DNA of 64,000 bases, from assembly GCA_016718405.1 (NCBI GenBank), contig JADKDJ010000036.1, positions 35,050-99,049 of the forward strand, given 5' to 3'. This document shows positions 45,963 to 55,142 of this stretch, one piece after another. Under the pieces are notes generated by a model, which saw nothing but the letters and a program-made list of their open reading frames with translations, did not search any database and was not told where the DNA came from. The position numbers and the translations under genes were made by a program. The first letter of the stretch is position 1. Every line of letters begins with the position of its first letter. This DNA comes from Candidatus Rhodoferax odensensis. Its GTDB lineage: Bacteria > Pseudomonadota > Gammaproteobacteria > Burkholderiales > Burkholderiaceae_C.

Positions 45963-46553
45963 GTGGCTACCAAACCAGACGCTGCCAAAGCCGACGATGT
46001 TGCAGAAGTCAAGGCGCCGGTGAAAAGCAAGAAGCTGCTGATCATCGCGCTGGCTGGCGTTCTAGTTCTGGCTTTGGCTGGCGGTGGGGCTTGGTTCTTT
46101 CTGGTCAAGTCCAAGGCTACGGCGGAAGACGGCGAAGAGGCGGTTCAGGTGGTCGAACAAAAAGGGCCTCCCACCTTCATGCCGCTGGACAACATGGTGG
46201 TTAACCTGGCAGACCCTGGCGGCGAGCGCGTGGCGCAAATCGGGATTACCCTGGAACTCTCCGACGCCAAGGCCATTGAGAAGGTCAAGATGTACCTGCC
46301 GACCATTCGCAGCGGCATCCTGATTCTCATCTCGCAGCGCACCGCGGAGGAATTGCTGCAACGCGAAGGCAAGGAAAAACTGGCGGCCGACATTCTGTCT
46401 GAGGCCTCGCGGCCATTCTTGCCGGACATGGGGTCCGCCAAACCCAAGCCCAAGAAGGACGCCGACAAGGCCAAGAAGAAGGCATCCGACAAAGCGCCCG
46501 CAGACGACAGCCCCGTGCGTGGCGTGCTGTTCTCGAGCTTCATTGTGCAGTGA
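45963..46553 (+). CDS. fliL: Flagellar stator-associated protein FliL
   Basis: This 196-residue single-pass membrane protein has a helix at about 23-46 (KKLLIIALAGVLVLALAGGGAWFF) and a periplasmic stomatin-like domain (FMPLDNMVVNLADPGGERVAQIGITLEL). It surrounds the stator and supports motor torque. The C-terminal extension is Lys-rich (about 155-180). The start is a GTG with AAGGAA upstream. It begins the second flagellar unit, fliLMNOPQR. Confidence 0.93.
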   Translation: MATKPDAAKADDVAEVKAPVKSKKLLIIALAGVLVLALAGGGAWFFLVKSKATAEDGEEAVQVVEQKGPPTFMPLDNMVVNLADPGGERVAQIGITLELSDAKAIEKVKMYLPTIRSGILILISQRTAEELLQREGKEKLAADILSEASRPFLPDMGSAKPKPKKDADKAKKKASDKAPADDSPVRGVLFSSFIVQ

Positions 46554-46574
46554 CCCATTGGCAGGTGCGTACCC

Positions 46575-47579
46575 ATGAGTGAATCTTTTCTGTCCCAGGA
46601 AGAAGTTGATGCCCTTCTTGAGGGAGTCACGGGCGAAAGCCAGAAGATCACCGAGGAAGTTGCCGAGGCGGGCGAAGTCCGGCTTTACAACATTTCCAGC
46701 CAGGAGCGCATCGTTCGTGGGCGCATGCCCACGATGGAAATCGTTAATGAGCGGTTTGCGCGCAATCTGCGCGTGGGCCTGTTCAATTTCATTCGGCGCA
46801 GCCCTGAAATATCCGTGGGCCCGGTAACCGTGCAGCGTTATAGCGCGTTCTTGCGCGAGTTGGCCGTGCCGACCAATTTCAACATCGTGGCGATTCGCCC
46901 CCTGCGCGGCAGTGGCTTGATTGTGTGCGAGCCGGCGTTGGTTTTTGGCGTAATCGATACGCTGTATGGTGGCATCGGCAAGTTTCAGACCCGCATCGAA
47001 GGGCGAGACTTTTCCGCCACGGAGCAGCGCGTCATCAATCGCCTGGTCGACGTGGTCACTGATGAGTACAAGAAGGCGTGGCGCGGCATTTATCCTTTGG
47101 AACTGGATTACCAGCGCTCGGAAATGCAGCCACAGTTCGCCAACATTGCGACGCCCAGCGAGATTGTGATTTCGACCTCATTTCAGCTTGAGATCGGTGA
47201 GATCACCGGCGCCATACACTTCTGTATGCCCTACGCCACGCTGGAGCCGATTCGCGATGTGCTTTACTCATCGACCCAAGGGGATTCGGTGGAGGTCGAC
47301 CGGCGCTGGGTCAACGTGCTGACGCGCGAGATTCAGGCGGCCGAGGTCACCCTCGTGGCGCAACTTGCCAGTGCGGATGCCACGGTGGAGCAGTTGCTGG
47401 CCATGAAGGCGGGCGATTTCATCGAGCTTGATCGAGAACCCCGCATCAAAGCATCGGTCGATGGTGTCCCGGTCTTTGAGTGTCAGTACGGCACCCACAA
47501 CGCCAAGTATGCGATCCGGATCGACCGGACACTGCGAGGCAATGATCAAGGTTGGATGGGAGAGCGACATGGCAGTTGA
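46575..47579 (+). CDS. fliM: Flagellar motor switch protein FliM
   Basis: This 334-residue C-ring protein has the N-terminal CheY-P-binding motif LSQEEVDALL (~5-14), then a CheC-like middle domain (TMEIVNERFARNLRVGLFNFIRR; VDVVTDEYKKAW), and a C-terminal SpoA domain. It links CheY (17777-18166 or 52545-52907) to the switch. fliN overlaps its 3' end by 11 bases. Confidence 0.97.
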   Translation: MSESFLSQEEVDALLEGVTGESQKITEEVAEAGEVRLYNISSQERIVRGRMPTMEIVNERFARNLRVGLFNFIRRSPEISVGPVTVQRYSAFLRELAVPTNFNIVAIRPLRGSGLIVCEPALVFGVIDTLYGGIGKFQTRIEGRDFSATEQRVINRLVDVVTDEYKKAWRGIYPLELDYQRSEMQPQFANIATPSEIVISTSFQLEIGEITGAIHFCMPYATLEPIRDVLYSSTQGDSVEVDRRWVNVLTREIQAAEVTLVAQLASADATVEQLLAMKAGDFIELDREPRIKASVDGVPVFECQYGTHNAKYAIRIDRTLRGNDQGWMGERHGS

Positions 47580-47982
47580 AGACAAACCCGAAGACGATGG
47601 CATGGCCGATTGGGCCGAAGCCCTGCTTGAGCAAAAGAGCGCCGACCCTGGCGTGGGTGAGTCCGGTGGCGTGCTGTCGGGTGATACCGCGCGGGCGTTC
47701 TCCGAGGAGGTTCCCAACGGCGATATCAACCGGGTGCTGGACATCCCTGTGCAGCTGTCAGTTGAGCTGGGGCGCACCAAAGTGCCGATCAAGCACATTC
47801 TGCAATTGGGTCAGGGGTCGGTGGTTGAACTGGATGCTCTGGCGGGCGAGCCGATGGATGTTCTCGTCAACGGGTACCTGATTGCACAGGGCGAGGTGGT
47901 GGTGGTGAACGACAAGTTTGGCATCCGCCTTACCGATGTGGTTACGCCCTCGGAACGCCTGCGTCGACTCAGCAAGAACTGA
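47569..47982 (+). CDS. fliN: Flagellar motor switch protein FliN
   Basis: This 137-residue C-ring protein has an acidic N-terminus (MAVEDKPEDDGMADW) and the SpoA domain with VLDIPVQLSVELGRTKVPIK and ELDALAGEPMDVLVNGYLIA. The ATG at 47569 is chosen because GGGAGAG lies just upstream and family similarity starts soon after; the frame open before it lies inside fliM. Confidence 0.96.
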   Translation: MAVEDKPEDDGMADWAEALLEQKSADPGVGESGGVLSGDTARAFSEEVPNGDINRVLDIPVQLSVELGRTKVPIKHILQLGQGSVVELDALAGEPMDVLVNGYLIAQGEVVVVNDKFGIRLTDVVTPSERLRRLSKN

Positions 47983-47989
47983 CCGGCAG

Positions 47990-48307
47990 ATGACACAGAC
48001 GCTGCTTTCGGTCGCGGTGTTCGTAGTGTTGCTGGCCATGTTGCCGTGGGGCGTCAGGTGGCTGCAACGCAACGTTGGCACCGCACGGCTGGCGCAGTCC
48101 AGCTCGTCCAGAGTCGTCTCCGCCGTGGCGGTGGGTCCGCATCAGCGGGTGGTGACGGTCGAAGTCGGCCCCGAGGGTGCGCGTGTCTGGCTGGTTCTGG
48201 GGGTGACAGCACAAACGGTCACCTGCTTGCACAGCAGTCCGGCCGAAACGCCAGACGTAACGAATAACCGCGGTGATGTGGGGGCGCTCAATGAGATCGC
48301 CGGTTAA
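47990..48307 (+). CDS. fliO: Flagellar export assembly protein FliO
   Basis: This 105-residue protein has one membrane helix (MTQTLLSVAVFVVLLAMLPW) followed by a small cytoplasmic domain whose VGPHQRVVTVEVG pattern is typical of FliO. FliO helps assemble the FliP ring. It overlaps the chosen fliP start by 17 bases. Confidence 0.88.
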   Translation: MTQTLLSVAVFVVLLAMLPWGVRWLQRNVGTARLAQSSSSRVVSAVAVGPHQRVVTVEVGPEGARVWLVLGVTAQTVTCLHSSPAETPDVTNNRGDVGALNEIAG

Positions 48308-49070
48308 GTCAAGGCCACATCGGCGGTGGCCTTGGATACCTTTGGCCATTGGCTCGATCGTTTGGTTGGTTTCCTTTGGCGCCACGGCTCAGACAGCCGG
48401 GCAGTTGCCCTTGCTGGTCGGCACGGGCGCGTCGGGAGTCAGTTTTTCGGTGCCGGTTCAGACGCTGCTGTTTTTTACGGCCTTGTCGTTTTTGCCCGCC
48501 GTGTTGTTGATGATGACCGGGTTTACGCGGATCGTGATTGTGCTGTCGCTCCTGCGCCAGGCCTTGGGAACCCAGTCGGCACCGCCCAACCAGGTCATCG
48601 TGGGCTTGTCTCTCTTCCTGACATTCTTCGTCATGGGTCCGACGCTCGACAAGGTCTATGCCGAGGCTTACCAGCCCTATACCCAAAACACACTCAGTTT
48701 TGAGCAGGCGCTGGCCAAGGGCGAAGATCCGGTGCGCCAGTTCATGGCCAAGCAGACGCGTCAGTCAGATCTGGCCCTGTTTGTGCGGCTGGCCAAGCTG
48801 GAGACCGGCACAACTGCGCAAAAGGCGCCTATGCGAGTACTGATACCTGCCTTTGTGACGAGCGAACTGAAGTCGGCGTTTCAGATTGGTTTCATGATCT
48901 TCATCCCTTTCCTCGTGATCGACATCGTCGTTGCCAGCATCCTGATGTCCCTGGGCATGATGATGCTGTCCCCCGTGCTGGTTGCCTTGCCGTTCAAACT
49001 GATGCTTTTTGTGCTGGCCGACGGCTGGAACCTGCTGATCGGGTCGTTGGCGGCGAGTTTTGTGACCTGA
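48291..49070 (+). CDS. fliP: Flagellar export gate protein FliP
   Basis: This 259-residue polytopic protein forms the export channel with FliQ and FliR. A cleavable signal-like N-terminus (MRSPVKSRPHRRWPW then a hydrophobic stretch) precedes helices including FLPAVLLMMTGFTRIVIVLS, and the family motif IPAFVTSELKSAFQIGFMIF is present. An earlier ATG at 48273 is possible. The C-terminal helices are MMMLSPVLVALPFKLMLFV-like, as expected. Confidence 0.95.
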   Translation: MRSPVKSRPHRRWPWIPLAIGSIVWLVSFGATAQTAGQLPLLVGTGASGVSFSVPVQTLLFFTALSFLPAVLLMMTGFTRIVIVLSLLRQALGTQSAPPNQVIVGLSLFLTFFVMGPTLDKVYAEAYQPYTQNTLSFEQALAKGEDPVRQFMAKQTRQSDLALFVRLAKLETGTTAQKAPMRVLIPAFVTSELKSAFQIGFMIFIPFLVIDIVVASILMSLGMMMLSPVLVALPFKLMLFVLADGWNLLIGSLAASFVT

Positions 49071-49082
49071 GGGGGATGACCC

Positions 49083-49352
49083 ATGAATGCCCAAATGGTT
49101 CTCACGATGGGGCAGGAGGCTCTGCTCATGTTGCTCATGGTGGCCTCCCCCGTACTCGGGATTGTGCTGGTCGTTGGCCTGCTGGTCAGTCTGTTTCAAG
49201 CTATCACGCAAATTCACGAGGCCACGCTGGCGTTTGTTCCCAAGCTGGTCGCCGCTATCGCTGTGTTTGCCATCGCCGGGCCGTGGATGCTCAATATGTT
49301 GGTTGAGTACATTCGCCGCACCATCGAGGCGATACCCGCGTCCGTGGTCTAG
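49083..49352 (+). CDS. fliQ: Flagellar export gate protein FliQ
   Basis: This 89-residue protein has two membrane helices (about 15-40 and 50-75). SLFQAITQIHEATLAFVPKL in the loop is the FliQ signature. It starts 12 bases after fliP with GGGGATG-like purines upstream. Length matches the family exactly. Confidence 0.96.
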   Translation: MNAQMVLTMGQEALLMLLMVASPVLGIVLVVGLLVSLFQAITQIHEATLAFVPKLVAAIAVFAIAGPWMLNMLVEYIRRTIEAIPASVV

Positions 49353-49367
49353 GCATCACCGCTTGCC

Positions 49368-50135
49368 GTGATTTCGATCTCCGAGACCCAGTTGATGGCG
49401 TGGCTGACGCCCATCCTGTGGCCGTTTCTCAGAGTACTGGCGGTCTTCACGGCGGCGCCGGTGTTTTCTTCGCGTGCGTTCCCCGTGCGTGCCCGCATCG
49501 CGCTCGCATTCTTGATCGCTTTCGCGGCTCAACCCTCGCTGCAGGGGCAGCCACTGATCGCCCTTGACGGGCCTCAGGCCCTGGGTGCAGTGGCCCAGCA
49601 GGTCGCCATCGGGTTGGCGATCGGATTCACCGTTCGGCTGATCCTTGCCGCTGTGGAACTGGCCGGCGAAGTGGTCGGCTTTCAGATGGGGCTGAATTTT
49701 GCGGCCTTCTTTGACCCGGCAGCCAATGCGCAGACCAGCGCCGTGGCGCGCTTCTTTGGTCAAATGGCGGCGCTGCTGTTTGTCGTTCTCAACGGGCACT
49801 TGCTGGTGCTGATGGCGGTCACTCGGAGTTTTGAAGTATTCCCGATCGACCAGAGTTTCTTGCAAGCGTTGCAGCGACTTCGACTGCACGAGCTCGGCGC
49901 CGAGTTGTTCGCCGCTGGATTGTGGATTGCCTTGCCGATGGTGGGTATGCTGATGTTCGTCAATCTGGCACTGGGGATTGTCTCCCGTGTGGCGCCCCAG
50001 ATGAATATTTATGCCGTGGGGTTTCCCATAACCCTAACGGTTGGCCTGGTGGGCATTGCCGTCACGCTGCCGCTATTGGACCAGCCTTTTTCCGCGTTGC
50101 TGGAGCGTCTGATCGATATATTCTCGCGGCGTTAG
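49368..50135 (+). CDS. fliR: Flagellar export gate protein FliR
   Basis: This 255-residue polytopic inner-membrane protein has about six helices. ELAGEVVGFQMGLNFAAFFDP is the conserved FliR segment. The GTG start at 49368 gives the family's N-terminus (ISISETQLMAWLTPILWPFLRV); no strong ribosome site is visible, and coupling to fliQ 15 bases upstream is likely. It ends the operon, 15 bases from the convergent regulator gene. Confidence 0.94.
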   Translation: MISISETQLMAWLTPILWPFLRVLAVFTAAPVFSSRAFPVRARIALAFLIAFAAQPSLQGQPLIALDGPQALGAVAQQVAIGLAIGFTVRLILAAVELAGEVVGFQMGLNFAAFFDPAANAQTSAVARFFGQMAALLFVVLNGHLLVLMAVTRSFEVFPIDQSFLQALQRLRLHELGAELFAAGLWIALPMVGMLMFVNLALGIVSRVAPQMNIYAVGFPITLTVGLVGIAVTLPLLDQPFSALLERLIDIFSRR

Positions 50136-50150
50136 CCAGGTGGCGGGCCG

Positions 50151-50780
50151 TTAGACCAGACCGTTGCGAATCGCGTAGACGGTTAGTTCGGCGTTGTTGC
50201 TCAGTCTCAGCTTCTCCAGCACTCGGGCGCGGTAGACACTGACGGTCTTGGGACTGAGCATCAACTCTTGGGCGATGTCGGAGAGTCGCTTTCCGGAGGC
50301 GATTTTTGTCAGGGTCTGAAGCTCGCGTTCCGACAACGTTGCGTGAAGCGCCTCCTGCGTCGGGTCGGACAGACTCTCAACAAGCATTTGCGCCACCTCC
50401 GGCGTCACGTACTTGCGGCCCTGCGCCAGCGTTCTGACGGCCGTGACCAGTTCGGCCGGGTCACCGGTCTTGCAAAGATATCCTTGCGCGCCAGCGCGTA
50501 AACACCGAATCGCATACTGGTCCTCGGGAAACATGGACACGATCAGTACCTTGATCAGTGGCGCAGATTCGCGCAGACTGGCCATCACTTCCAGGCCGCC
50601 ACGGCCGGGGAGATTGAGGTCGAGCACCATCACGTCGCAGGATGCATGCCGCAGCGTCTCGCGCACCTCCGTGTAGCTTGCGGCTTCGCCGGTCACTTCG
50701 ATGTCGGCGGCCTCGGTCAGGGTGTCCCGAATGCCCTTGCGCACCACAGCGTGGTCGTCACACAGAATCACACGAATCAT
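50151..50780 (-). CDS. NarL/FixJ-type response regulator
   Basis: This 209-residue DNA-binding regulator has a receiver domain with D8/D9, phospho-acceptor D54 (MVLDLNLPGRGG) and K104 region (CKTGD), and a C-terminal LuxR-type helix-turn-helix (LSERELQTLTKIASGKRLSDIAQELMLSPKTVSVYRARVL). Its start overlaps the stop of the upstream kinase by 4 bases, so the two form a two-component pair. Targets are unknown; it sits between the flagellar and chemotaxis operons. Confidence 0.92.
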   Translation of the reverse strand: MIRVILCDDHAVVRKGIRDTLTEAADIEVTGEAASYTEVRETLRHASCDVMVLDLNLPGRGGLEVMASLRESAPLIKVLIVSMFPEDQYAIRCLRAGAQGYLCKTGDPAELVTAVRTLAQGRKYVTPEVAQMLVESLSDPTQEALHATLSERELQTLTKIASGKRLSDIAQELMLSPKTVSVYRARVLEKLRLSNNAELTVYAIRNGLV

Positions 50781-51889
50781 GCAAAGGTCTCCCCGGTCCT
50801 GGATAGCGGCACGGACAGAATGATGGAGGTGCCGCGTTGACTGTTTGTGCTGACGTCAAGCCAGCCACCCACTGCGTGGGCGCGTTCACGCATGCCTTTG
50901 ATCCCAAATGCCTTGGGGTTCTCCAGAGCTCCATCGGACAGTCCTTGACCGTCGTCAGAAACCTCCAGCGTAAGCACTTGTTGGTCATCGACAAGATCAA
51001 TGGTTACGTGTTGGCAGCGGGCATGTTTGCCAATGTTGGTAAGGGCTTCCTGACTGGTTCGAAACGCAGCCAACTCAACTTGCTTGTCGAGGTGGATCGG
51101 GTTCGATGGCATTCGGACCAGGGTCTTGATCGCAGTTCTGCGCTCGAAGCTGCTGGCTAACCACTGAATGGCGGCGACCAGGCCCTGATCGAGAATGGCC
51201 GGGCGCAAGTTCATCATGATTCGCTGGCTAGCGCCTAGCGCATGCTGCAGCATGTCCTGGGCCGTACTCACGTGGGCCAGCGTTTCCGGGTCGGCGTGGT
51301 GCAGCGCCATCCATGAGAGGTCGAACTTGATGGCAGCAAGGGAACCGCCGATGTCGTCGTGAATCTCTCGCGCTATTGCCGTGCGCTCCTGCTCAATGGT
51401 TGTCTGCAAGTGCTCGGCAAACCCGGCCAAGCGCTTTTCCGAGGCGGCCAATTCGCGTATGGCGTTTTCCCGTGACAAGCGTGCACGATGAACCTCCAAT
51501 GCTCGTTGCACGACGTGTGCCAGTTTTCCCAGGTCGTCCTTCAACACGTAGTCGCTCATGCCAGACTGGATGGCGGCGACGGCGGCGGGCTCGCCAATGG
51601 CGCCTGAAACCAATATGAAGGGCGGTCGTGGGTCGACTGTGGCCAGCGCGTCCCAGGCCTCGATCGCGGTGAAACCGGGTAAGCGGTAGTCCGCCAGGAT
51701 GAGGTCGATGAAGCCGTCACGGATTCGCGCCGTAAACTCGTCGAGCGTGTCAACCCGTTCGATCAGGAACTCGAGTTTGGCGGCCCGCAGGGAACGGACG
51801 ATCAGCTCGTGATCGACCAGAGAGTCTTCCAGATGAAGGATCTGAATCGGTCCCGGCGCTTCGTCCGGTTTTGGCAGATATGTTTTCAT
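50777..51889 (-). CDS. Receiver-histidine kinase (HisKA_3 type)
   Basis: This 370-residue protein starts with a receiver domain (phospho-acceptor D67 in LADYRLPGF), then a coiled-coil linker. The dimerisation/phosphotransfer domain carries H177 in AREIHDDIGGSLAAIK, and the HATPase domain has EVSDDGQGL and IKGMRERAHAVGGWL. There is no membrane segment, so it is a soluble kinase that itself receives a phosphoryl signal. It is the evident partner of the NarL-type regulator. The start MKTYLPKPDE at 51889 is preferred; an ATG 11 codons earlier is possible. Confidence 0.85.
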   Translation of the reverse strand: MKTYLPKPDEAPGPIQILHLEDSLVDHELIVRSLRAAKLEFLIERVDTLDEFTARIRDGFIDLILADYRLPGFTAIEAWDALATVDPRPPFILVSGAIGEPAAVAAIQSGMSDYVLKDDLGKLAHVVQRALEVHRARLSRENAIRELAASEKRLAGFAEHLQTTIEQERTAIAREIHDDIGGSLAAIKFDLSWMALHHADPETLAHVSTAQDMLQHALGASQRIMMNLRPAILDQGLVAAIQWLASSFERRTAIKTLVRMPSNPIHLDKQVELAAFRTSQEALTNIGKHARCQHVTIDLVDDQQVLTLEVSDDGQGLSDGALENPKAFGIKGMRERAHAVGGWLDVSTNSQRGTSIILSVPLSRTGETFA

Positions 51890-52055
51890 TGGACAACGCC
51901 ATTGTCGCCAACTGGCGGGCATGTGCCGGGCTTATTTGAATATTGCGCGAAATCCGCTTGACGCCTCGCAAATCGTGCCGAATCCTGATAACCTTGTGCC
52001 ATGCAAAATTCTAATGCCACAGGCTGAGGGCAACTCGGCTTGAGTTGGAGAGACG

Positions 52056-52499
52056 ATGCAACCCGTACAGACACCACCCCCCGCCCCGGCGGTGCAATTG
52101 CCCGTGATGATGGTCGCCGAGCTTCAGGATTCGCTCTTGGTGGTGGTGCATGATTTGAGCCGCTTGGACCATTTGCTGGCGCACACCATGGAGAACCTGA
52201 TGGAGCGCTTCACGACCGTCAGCGCCAATCTGGCAGATCCAGAGCTGGCACAGTCCAAAGAGTTGGATATGGTGCGTTCGAACTTGCGTGCGGCGGTAAC
52301 CGAACTGCAGTTTCAGGACATGGCCTCCCAGTTGATTGTGCATACGTCGAAAATCCTTCAGGGCTGTGCCTATCGGCTGGCCTCGGAGTCTATGGGCTCT
52401 GAGGATGGCGAGGCGGTCCCGTTTGTCGAAGAAGTGCCAGAGCGCCCCAATCCTGTGACGCAGGACGAGATGGATGCCGGTTCAATTGAGCTTTTTTAA
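52056..52499 (+). CDS. Orphan helical protein heading the chemotaxis operon
   Basis: This 147-residue protein of unknown function has a Pro-rich N-terminus (~1-18), then amphipathic helices (MMVAELQDSLLVVVHDLSRL; RSNLRAAVTELQFQDMASQLIV) and an acidic tail. The LQFQDMASQL pattern resembles a helix seen in CheZ-like and chemoreceptor-associated proteins (compare AQDFHDLTGQ in CheZ), but the catalytic DxxxQ spacing is not clearly kept. GGAG lies 5 bases before the ATG. It is 45 bases upstream of cheY, so co-transcription with the che genes is likely. Confidence 0.65.
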   Translation: MQPVQTPPPAPAVQLPVMMVAELQDSLLVVVHDLSRLDHLLAHTMENLMERFTTVSANLADPELAQSKELDMVRSNLRAAVTELQFQDMASQLIVHTSKILQGCAYRLASESMGSEDGEAVPFVEEVPERPNPVTQDEMDAGSIELF

Positions 52500-52544
52500 C
52501 CGGTTTTATAGTTTTTCACGAAGTTGAACCAGTCGGAGTTGCAA

Positions 52545-52907
52545 ATGCCGTTAATACTCGCTGTTGATGATTCTCCATCCATGCGCAAGATGGTTTCCTT
52601 TACGCTCACCGGGGCCGGTTACCAGGTGGTCGAGGCGGTCGATGGTGTGGATGCGTACGAGAAGGCGTTGACCCAGTCTTTTGATCTGGTGCTGACGGAC
52701 CAGAACATGCCCCGATTGGACGGCTTGGGGCTGACCCGCAAGCTGCGGGACCATCCGCAGTTCAAGACCGTCCCGATTCTGATGCTTACGACCGAATCCA
52801 GTGATTTGATGAAGCAGGCCGGACGCGCCGCTGGCGCAACCGGTTGGTTGGTCAAACCCTTCGATCCGGCCAGACTGCTCGAGGTGATCAAAAAGGTGAT
52901 CAAGTAG
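52545..52907 (+). CDS. cheY: Chemotaxis response regulator CheY (second copy)
   Basis: This 120-residue receiver has D8/D9, phospho-acceptor D52 (LTDQNMPRLDG), the conserved Thr (LTTES) and K104 (VKPFDP). The ATG at 52545 has GGAG 6 bases upstream; a TTG seven codons earlier is less likely. It lies directly before cheA and differs clearly from the cheY near motB, so the two may have separate roles, such as motor control and phosphate sink or adaptation. Confidence 0.92.
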   Translation: MPLILAVDDSPSMRKMVSFTLTGAGYQVVEAVDGVDAYEKALTQSFDLVLTDQNMPRLDGLGLTRKLRDHPQFKTVPILMLTTESSDLMKQAGRAAGATGWLVKPFDPARLLEVIKKVIK

Positions 52908-52954
52908 TCATCTGCCCATGGCTGGAGAGCAGCAATACTAACCAGGAGTTTCGC

Positions 52955-55120
52955 ATGGCAGAAGCGCATCAAGAAGGGGCGGGGTCGGGCGACGGGTTTG
53001 ATCTCACGCAGTTTTATCAGATCTTCTTTGAAGAGGCTGGCGAGAATCTGGACTTGATGGAGCAGATGCTGCTTAATCTTAATCTGGAGACGGCCGACGA
53101 TGAGGAGTTGAATGGTATTTTTCGGTGCGCCCACTCAGTCAAGGGCGGCGCGGCCACCTTTGGTTTCTCCGACGTTGCGGAATTGACGCATCAGATGGAG
53201 TCACTGCTTGACCGACTGCGGCGCCATGAGCTGCAGCCCAACTCGCTGATGGTGGATGTGCTGTTGGAGTCGGCCGATGCGTCACGGGGACTGCTGGCAC
53301 GCCACCAGGCCGGTGGGGCGGGTGAATCGCCGCCGACGGCTGATCTGGTGCGCCGTATCAGTGCTTTGGCCGCCGGCCAAGTGCCAGCCCCGTCGGCGCC
53401 CGTCGTGCAACCCGTCATGCCGGCGCCGCAGCAGGTCGCCCCGGTGGTTGCAGCGCCTGCTCCTGCGGCCACCTACCCGGGCGGCGCGAGCCGGTCCCTC
53501 GTGATTCGCGTCGGCCCCCTGGAGGAAGTGGCGCAGGCCGACGCTATTAAGGAGTTGTTCCGCGACATTGCTGGACTCGGCGAAATTCAGGCCTTGCCCA
53601 GTGAGCAGGCTGATACCCGGGTCTTTGGCGTCCAGACGACGTCCAGCGACGAAGATTTGCTGGATTTGTTCGCGTTTCCTGTGTCGCGGGATCGCATAGT
53701 CATCAACGAACCCGGCAATCAGGCTTGGATTGAGTCGGCTCCCGTTTATGGCTTCTTTGACGGCGCGCCAGGCTCACCTGCTGTGCAGCCGTCGTACGCC
53801 GATGACCCGCCGCCCGGTGCGCCCCTGGCACCGTTGCCAGGATACGGGTTCTTTGATAGCGCGCCTGGGGCCCTGCCAGGTCGAGGCTGCCGCAACCGTG
53901 GCGCCAGCGGTAGCTAAGCCAGGTACAAAACCTGCGGCCGCTGCCTTGGCACAGCCCGAGGCCGCAACAATTCGCGTCGCCATCAGCAAGGTCGATCAGC
54001 TGATCAATCTGGTTGGAGAACTGGTCATTACGCAGGCGATGCTGGCGCAAAACAGCCGCGCGCTCGATCCGGCGCTGTACCAGCAGCTGCTGACGGGGTT
54101 GACGGACCTGGATCGCAACACGCGTGACCTCCAAGAGTCTGTGATGTCGATTCGCATGATTCCAATGTCGATCGTTTTCAGCCGGTTTCCGCGAATGCTT
54201 CGTGACCTTGCAACAAAACTCGGCAAGAAGGTTGAGTTTGTCACTCAGGGAGAAGCGACCGAGTTGGATAAGGGATTGGTGGAAAAGATCACCGACCCCC
54301 TCACGCATTTGGTGCGGAACAGCTGCGATCATGGCATTGAAATGCCGGCAGATAGGCTCGCCGCTGGCAAGCCCGAAACTGGAACCATTACCTTGTCGGC
54401 CGCCCACCAGGGCGGGTCGATTGTGATCGAGGTGCGTGATGACGGTCGCGGCATGTCGCGTTCGAAGATCCTGGCCAAGGCCCGCGAGCGCGGGTTGGAT
54501 GTGTCGGATCAGATGTCGGATGCGGAGGTTTGGCAACTTATCTTTGCGCCAGGCTTTTTCCACGGCGGAAGTGGTTACCGATGTGTCGGGCCGAGGTGTC
54601 GGCATGGACGTCGTCAAGAAGAATATCGCGGCGTTGAACGGTACCGTCGAGATTGACTCTGCCGAAGGCTACGGCATGAAAGTTTCGGTGCGCTTGCCGC
54701 TGACATTGGCAATTATGGATGGCATGTCGGTAGGCGTTGGCGAGGAGGTCTACATCCTGCCACTGTCTTCGGTGGTTGAGTCCTTTCAGGTCAAGGCCGA
54801 TGCGGTCAGCACCGTCGGCCAGGGGTCACAACTGGTCAGGTCGGGATGAGTACATGCCGGTGATTGAGCTCGAAAAGGTCTTCCAGATTCCTCGCTTCGA
54901 TTTCGAGAAATCAAGCGACATCATGGTGGTGATCGAATCCGACGGCAGCCGCGTTGCGCTGCTCGTTGATGAATTGCTCGGGCAGCAACAGGTGGTGGTC
55001 AAAAACCTCGAGTCGAACTACCGAAAGGTGCCCAATGTGTCGGGCGCCACGATTCTGGGTGACGGAAAAGTCGCCTTGATCTTGGATACCGGCGCGCTGG
55101 TGCGACGCTCACGCCATTGA
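52955..55120 (+). CDS. cheA: Chemotaxis histidine kinase CheA (three frameshifts)
   Basis: Domains in order: P1/HPt with H60 in RCAHSVKGG; a Pro/Ala linker; a P2-like domain (SLVIRVGPLEEVAQADAIKE); a linker with two YGFFD motifs; P3 (AISKVDQLINLVGELVI); P4 with NSCDHGIE and DDGRGM; and P5 (MSVGVGEEVYILPLSS). Three single-base insertions break it: near 53877 (CTGCCAGG), 54557 (five T where four are expected) and 54840 (AGGTCGGG). Each shifts the frame by +1, and the protein resumes at once in the next frame with no missing residues. Corrected length is about 720 residues. Sequencing error is the simplest reading. Confidence 0.88.
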
Positions 55121-55142
55121 TCGACGCGACGCGAAGGAGACG

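Noticed and set aside
54545..54570. Programmed frameshift in cheA at a T5 run
   Set aside because: No slippery heptamer with a downstream structure is evident, and more than 20 similar indels follow in neighbouring genes, so a local error rate explains it better.
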